A stretch of DNA of 64,000 nucleotides from Piscibacillus sp052246295 (GTDB lineage Bacteria; Bacillota; Bacilli; Bacillales; Alkalibacillaceae). Below, piece by piece: positions 60,001 to 64,000 of the stretch; position 1 is the first letter of the stretch; the number at the start of each line of letters is the position of its first letter. Position numbers and translations under genes: made by a program. Location of the stretch: the NCBI GenBank assembly GCA_052246295.1, contig JBQQCO010000001.1. One strand, written 5' to 3'. The notes under the pieces were generated by a model, which was not told the DNA's origin, made no database searches, and saw only the letters and a program-made list of their open reading frames with translations.

Positions 60001-61683
60001 TCAAAACCGCCCAGAGCGGAATATTGAATAAATTAACCACGATACCATTAACACAGCTATAACAAAACCAATTTCTACTGCTGGTATATTCCATAATAGA
60101 GAAGATTGTCTCCCTAGAGCCGATCCTATAATTAAACCAACCATAATTAAGCTAAATGATAATAGCACTATACTAAATGATAATCGATTACTGACCGTAT
60201 CTAGTTTTGAGAAGAAGCTTTCTGCCTTCGGAATTGAGACCTCAATAGGGATTTTTTTCTGCTTCGCTAAATTACTAAGCTCCCTGACAACTTCCGGCAT
60301 ATCTTCTATAACATCACCATATTCATCAATCTGATCAAATACACTCTCAGCGATTCGCTTCGGATTATATTTTTCAAGAATCAGTTCACGTCCGAACGGT
60401 TCTGCCGCTTTAACAATGTCAAACTCAGGGTCCAACCGCTCAACCACACCTTCAAGAGTCAGAATTGATTTACTGACAAGCGTGAAGTCTGATGGAATTG
60501 TTATTTGGTGCTTATGAGCAATTGAAAATAAATCCGTCATCGATTGGCCTAAACTCATATCACTAAGTGGGACGTTGTGATACTTAATGATAAACCGATC
60601 TAAATCACCACTTAACTCATGAAGATCTACATCTTCATGTGCAATTCCCATCTTAAAGATTGCTTTAATCATATCATCTGAATCCTTTTTCACCATAGCC
60701 ATTACTAATGATGCTAGGTGCATTCTCATTTTGGATGACAAACGTCCCATTAACCCGAAGTCCATCCATGCTACTTGAGAACTCGACTGTGCAAAAATGT
60801 TACCAATATGAGGGTCCGCGTGAAAATAGCCATCTTTAAAAATTTGATAGAACATTGTGTGAACCACTCGATCGGCTAACCACTCTAAATCAATGCCCTC
60901 TTCTTTAAGTTTATCGATTTCATCTAACTTAGTACCATCAACAAATTCCATTGTTAAAACTTTCTTGGATGTGTAATCCCAGTAAATCTTAGGGATTTTG
61001 ATAGTTTCATCATCTTCAAATTGTTGAGCCATTAGATCAGCATTGCGTCCCTCTGTTGTATAATCCAGCTCGTCTTTAATAGCGTCAGAAAACTCCTCGA
61101 CGACGTCTGTTATCTGATACTGTTTAGCCCAATCCAAACGTTTTTCCGCACGTTCAGCTAATTCATGTAGAATTTCAAGATCTGTATGTACTTGCTTATC
61201 GACACGCGGACGCTGGACTTTAACCGCTACACGTTCACCATTTTTGAGTTTGGCTTCATGAACCTGACCAATTGATGCCACCCCTAGAGGTTCTGATTCG
61301 AACTTTTCAAAGGCTTCATCAATACTCTCGCCAAGCTCTTTTTCTACTATTTGTTTAACGTCTTCAAAAGGAATCGGAGCGATTTCATCTTGTAATGAGG
61401 ATAATTCTTTTATAATATCTTCTGGAATTAAATCAGGACGTGTACTGGCCATCTGTCCAATTTTAATAAATGTTGGGCCTAACTCTTCTAAGAATTCTCG
61501 AATACGCTTGCCTAAAGACTTGGATTGATTTTGTTTACGCCTTACGTATAACCGACGTGGCAATGAAAACACTTGATCCAATCCGAGTTCCTTAACGATA
61601 AAGCCCAAGCCATTACGTGAAAAGGCCGCTGCAATTTCACGGTACCGATTAATATGGCGCATTTGTTTTTTTAACACACTCAC
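60001..61683 (-). CDS. AarF/UbiB (ABC1) atypical kinase
   Basis: A 560-residue ABC1 family protein. The family-specific KxGQ motif is FIKIGQMASTRPDLIP near residue 73, the Ala-rich loop ASIGQVHEAKLKNG near 135, the catalytic-type ADPHIGNI near 292 and the metal Asp in AWMDFGLMGR near 310. Two membrane helices close the protein (about 500-555). UbiB-like kinases/ATPases support quinone or lipid metabolism at the membrane. Start is GTG after GGAGGGGTGA, 9 nt after the phasin-like gene. Confidence 0.92.
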   Translation of the reverse strand: MSVLKKQMRHINRYREIAAAFSRNGLGFIVKELGLDQVFSLPRRLYVRRKQNQSKSLGKRIREFLEELGPTFIKIGQMASTRPDLIPEDIIKELSSLQDEIAPIPFEDVKQIVEKELGESIDEAFEKFESEPLGVASIGQVHEAKLKNGERVAVKVQRPRVDKQVHTDLEILHELAERAEKRLDWAKQYQITDVVEEFSDAIKDELDYTTEGRNADLMAQQFEDDETIKIPKIYWDYTSKKVLTMEFVDGTKLDEIDKLKEEGIDLEWLADRVVHTMFYQIFKDGYFHADPHIGNIFAQSSSQVAWMDFGLMGRLSSKMRMHLASLVMAMVKKDSDDMIKAIFKMGIAHEDVDLHELSGDLDRFIIKYHNVPLSDMSLGQSMTDLFSIAHKHQITIPSDFTLVSKSILTLEGVVERLDPEFDIVKAAEPFGRELILEKYNPKRIAESVFDQIDEYGDVIEDMPEVVRELSNLAKQKKIPIEVSIPKAESFFSKLDTVSNRLSFSIVLLSFSLIMVGLIIGSALGRQSSLLWNIPAVEIGFVIAVLMVSWLIYSIFRSGRF

Positions 61684-61692
61684 CCCTCCTTC

Positions 61693-61995
61693 CTAACGTT
61701 CTTCACTTTGCTGATTTTCTAGCTTTCTAATGCGCTCCTCCAACTTCTCCATATCTGTTTTTGTAGGAACCTCTAATTCATCTAGGTACGTTTTTAATTG
61801 TTTTTTGACTTTATCATCTAGTTGCTTTTGACTTTGCTCACCTTTCCTCTTAAGTTCTTTTAAAAGGTGGTCCGATTCTTCTTTAGTCAATTCCCCTTTA
61901 TCTATTAACTCGTCCATCACACGATTAACCTGCTCCTTACTAGCAGAAGCTAACCCCAACCCAAGTGATAATCCCTTATTAAAATAATCTCTCAT
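61693..61995 (-). CDS. Phasin-like coiled-coil protein
   Basis: A 100-residue helical protein: GLSLGLGLASASKEQVNRVM near residue 9, DELIDKGELTKEESDHLLKE near 28 and a C-terminal coiled coil KLEERIRKLENQ. Such proteins are called phasin-like or poly(hydroxyalkanoate) granule-associated and are commonly paired with aarF in Bacillales. Cytoplasmic; the exact role is unknown. The ATG follows AAGGAGGG. Confidence 0.8.
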   Translation of the reverse strand: MRDYFNKGLSLGLGLASASKEQVNRVMDELIDKGELTKEESDHLLKELKRKGEQSQKQLDDKVKKQLKTYLDELEVPTKTDMEKLEERIRKLENQQSEER

Positions 61996-62108
61996 ATATT
62001 GGCCCTCCTTAAACGACTTATTTGTATGAGTTTACCCTTAACTCATAAGGTGAAAACAAGTACCTTAAGTGAGATAATCTAATGAGAGCACTTCTTCCCT
62101 GGGCAAAA

Positions 62109-62205
62109 TTAGAACATGTTGATTTTATGAGACATTAGTGGCCATTATGAGGAATCGAATTTTATCGAAAATGGTTTTTCGTCTTAATTTATGAGACATT
62201 GAAGC
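62109..62205. repeat. Array D second copy (ATGAGACATT units)
   Basis: ATGAGACATT at 62127 and 62191 (64 bp apart), with ATGAGGAATCGAATTTTATC and GAAAATGG between, the same block as at 42363-42436. It lies between the phasin-like gene and mqo. Confidence 0.8.
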
Positions 62206-62229
62206 AATTTTTTAAGCCATTCTACATAT

Positions 62230-62268
62230 AAAAAGCCTCTTTAATCGATTCCGATTAAAGAGGCTTTG
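62230..62268 (-). terminator. Terminator of mqo
   Basis: AAAGCCTCTTTAATCG and CGATTAAAGAGGCTTT (one mismatch) form a 16-bp stem. Confidence 0.85.
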
Positions 62269-62271
62269 CCT

Positions 62272-63798
62272 TTATCCCATAACCTTGGGTTCATCTGTTC
62301 TTTGTTTTGATTTAGGTTCTACTAAATTAAGAGCTTCGGAAGTTGTTTTGTTTACATCTTCTAGTAAGTCTGTGTTCTCCATTAGAGAAACGCCATAAGA
62401 TGGAACCATCTCTTTTAATTTTGGTTCCCATTCTTCAATGTGTTCTGGGAAACAATTTTCCAAGATCTCAAGCATCACGTTTACAGCAGTGGATGCACCT
62501 GGTGATGCTCCAAGTAAAGCTGCGATGGATCCGTCTGCTGCGTTAACGACTTCAGTACCGAATTGAAGTGTTCCTTTTCCACCTTGGTCTGTTTCCTTAA
62601 TTACCTGTACGCGCTGACCCGCTACGACGATTTCCCAATCTTCTGTTCTCGCGTTAGGAATGAATTCACGTAACGCTTCCATACGTTTTTCCTTAGAAAG
62701 CATAACTTGCTGAATTAGATATTTCGTCAGCTTCATTTCCTTAGCTCCAGCCGATAGCATATTCATCACATTATTCGGCTTTACAGATGTGAACAGATCT
62801 AAGTTCGAACCTTCTTTTAAAAACTTCGGTGAAAAGCCAGCGAATGGTCCAAATAATAAAAATCTCTTTCCATCAATAAATCTTGTGTCTAAGTGTGGTA
62901 CTGACATTGGCGGTGCGCCAACTGGAGCCTTTCCATAAACCTTAGCATGATGTTGCTTTACCACTTCTGGATTGTTACACACTAAGAATAGTCCACTTAC
63001 TGGGAACCCGCCAATCCCTTTACCCTCAGGAATACCTGACTTTTGAAGTAAATGTAAGCTACCGCCCCCAGCACCAATGAAGACGAACTTCGCATTCTCT
63101 AATTTAGATGATCCACTATCGAGATCTTTGACTTTAAGGTCCCACGAACCATCGCTAAGGCGGTTTAGATCCTCAACATCATGACGGTAATTAATCTCAA
63201 CGCCTTGACTCTTCAAGTGATCAAATAGTTTACGAGTTAATGCACCGAAATTGACATCCGTACCCGAATCAACCTTCGTCGCCGCAATTGGTTCATTCGA
63301 CGTACGGTGATTCATGATAAGTGGAATCCACTCTTTTAATTGCTCGGGATTATCTGAGAACTCCATGTCCTTAAATAAAGGATTGCTAGACATAGCTTCA
63401 TAGCGTTTCTTCAAGAAGTTTACATTATCTTCCCCACGAACCATACTCATATGTGGTAGTGCTCTAATAAATTCACTTGGGTCCTCAATTAATCCTTTAT
63501 TAACTAAATAAGACCAGAACTGTTTAGACACAGTGAACTGCTCATTAATCTTTACAGCTTTAGTCATATCAATCGTTCCGTCTGACTTTTCACTTGTGTA
63601 ATTCAACTCACACAAAGCCGCATGGCCAGTCCCAGCATTATTCCATTCGTTAGAGCTTTCTTCACCCGTATTTGCAAGTCTTTCATATACTTTGATATTC
63701 CAATCTGGTGCCAACTCTTTTATGATCGAGCCTAAAGTGGCACTCATAATTCCAGCACCAATTAAAATAACGTCTGTTTGGTTTTGTCCGCTACTCAT
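62272..63798 (-). CDS. mqo: Malate:quinone oxidoreductase
   Basis: A 508-residue FAD-dependent, membrane-associated enzyme that oxidises malate to oxaloacetate and reduces the quinone pool. FAD-binding VILIGAGIMSATLGSIIKEL at residues 10-29, NNAGTGHAALCELNYT near 53, VDSGTDVNFGALTRKL near 176, FIGAGGGSLHLLQKSGIPEG near 240 and the C-terminal QFGTEVVNAADGSIAALLGA near 412. The length is normal. The ATG follows GGAAGG. Confidence 0.95.
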   Translation of the reverse strand: MSSGQNQTDVILIGAGIMSATLGSIIKELAPDWNIKVYERLANTGEESSNEWNNAGTGHAALCELNYTSEKSDGTIDMTKAVKINEQFTVSKQFWSYLVNKGLIEDPSEFIRALPHMSMVRGEDNVNFLKKRYEAMSSNPLFKDMEFSDNPEQLKEWIPLIMNHRTSNEPIAATKVDSGTDVNFGALTRKLFDHLKSQGVEINYRHDVEDLNRLSDGSWDLKVKDLDSGSSKLENAKFVFIGAGGGSLHLLQKSGIPEGKGIGGFPVSGLFLVCNNPEVVKQHHAKVYGKAPVGAPPMSVPHLDTRFIDGKRFLLFGPFAGFSPKFLKEGSNLDLFTSVKPNNVMNMLSAGAKEMKLTKYLIQQVMLSKEKRMEALREFIPNARTEDWEIVVAGQRVQVIKETDQGGKGTLQFGTEVVNAADGSIAALLGASPGASTAVNVMLEILENCFPEHIEEWEPKLKEMVPSYGVSLMENTDLLEDVNKTTSEALNLVEPKSKQRTDEPKVMG

Positions 63799-63915
63799 AA
63801 TAACCTTCCTATACCCAGATTTTATAATATATATAATAAACTTATTTAAAATTAAATATTAATGCCCGACTACTAGAGAGTATAAAATATTTTGTGTAAA
63901 TGATTTTTAGAACAT

Positions 63916-63982
63916 AGAAAAAGGAAGACCCTTTTTGTAGAATTAAGTTAGCCGACAAAATTCACAGAAAAGAGGTCTTCCC
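63916..63982. other. GGAAGACC/GGTCTTCC inverted repeat near the right window edge
   Basis: GGAAGACCCTTTTT and AGAGGTCTTCC stand about 50 bp apart just before a new ATG. This could be a structured leader or the terminal repeat of an insertion sequence. Confidence 0.35.
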
Positions 63983-63983
63983 T

Positions 63984-64000
63984 ATGAACCATGTTACTAC
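63984..64000 (+). CDS. Start of a gene cut by the window edge, possibly a transposase
   Basis: ATG at 63984 behind AGAGGT begins MNHVT before the sequence ends. The inverted repeat just upstream suggests an insertion sequence, but five codons cannot identify it. Confidence 0.3.

Noticed and set aside
1..64000. tRNA, rRNA or prophage genes
   Set aside because: No cloverleaf, rRNA or phage structural sequence was recognised on either strand.

Overview
The window comes from a spore-forming, salt-adapted member of the Bacillaceae: low-to-moderate GC, strong AGGAGG-type ribosome binding sites, three SspH-type small acid-soluble spore proteins, a complete ectABC ectoine operon, acidic proteins, and Bacillus-type Pgi, RlmN and Mn-dependent pyrophosphatase. 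The genus cannot be fixed from the sequence. It reads as chromosome: no rRNA, tRNA, CRISPR or phage is visible, and the only hint of a transposon is at the extreme right edge.

Layout. 0.1-4.4 kb: aldehyde dehydrogenase with its DUF779 partner, a 21-bp tandem array, a SelU/AhpC-TSA_2 peroxiredoxin-like gene with an in-frame TGA at its catalytic Cys position, and a Bcr/CflA efflux pump. 4.5-8.7 kb: a GntR(YtrA-type)-controlled ABC export operon. 9-11.6 kb: a sulfonate/nitrate-type ABC importer. 11.7-18.2 kb: lipoproteins, an S9 peptidase, a sugar dehydrogenase and a beta-lactamase-fold hydrolase. 18.3-24.4 kb: fatty acid catabolism (thiolase and SDR, convergent with acyl-CoA ligase, CoA transferase and a frameshifted acyl-CoA dehydrogenase). 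24.8-30.6 kb: spore proteins, RlmN, a caspase-like protein, an MntA antitoxin with a stub of HepT, and a TraB protein. 30.8-36.2 kb: oligoglucosidase, glucokinase, Pgi and a TraB/GumN lipoprotein. 36.3-48.4 kb: ectABC, ketone-body/acetyl-CoA metabolism and three gene-fusion scars where pairs of genes were cut by deletions. 48.5-64 kb: a half-length FtsZ relative, threonine aldolase, DUF3231, staygreen and MBL proteins, a chromosomal ParM/ParR-like pair with iterons, pyrophosphatase, an AarF kinase with a phasin-like partner, and malate:quinone oxidoreductase.

Most notable: (1) the candidate selenoprotein at 2662-3213, whose UGA is followed at the correct distance by a 7-bp stem with an AGUU loop; (2) an FtsZ-like protein at 48524-49351 that keeps the T7 catalytic loop but lacks the GTP-binding half; (3) at least six intergenic arrays, all with a 21-bp period but different unit sequences; (4) a 171-bp dispersed palindromic element present three times; (5) an ectA gene with no usable ATG/GTG/TTG at its family start.
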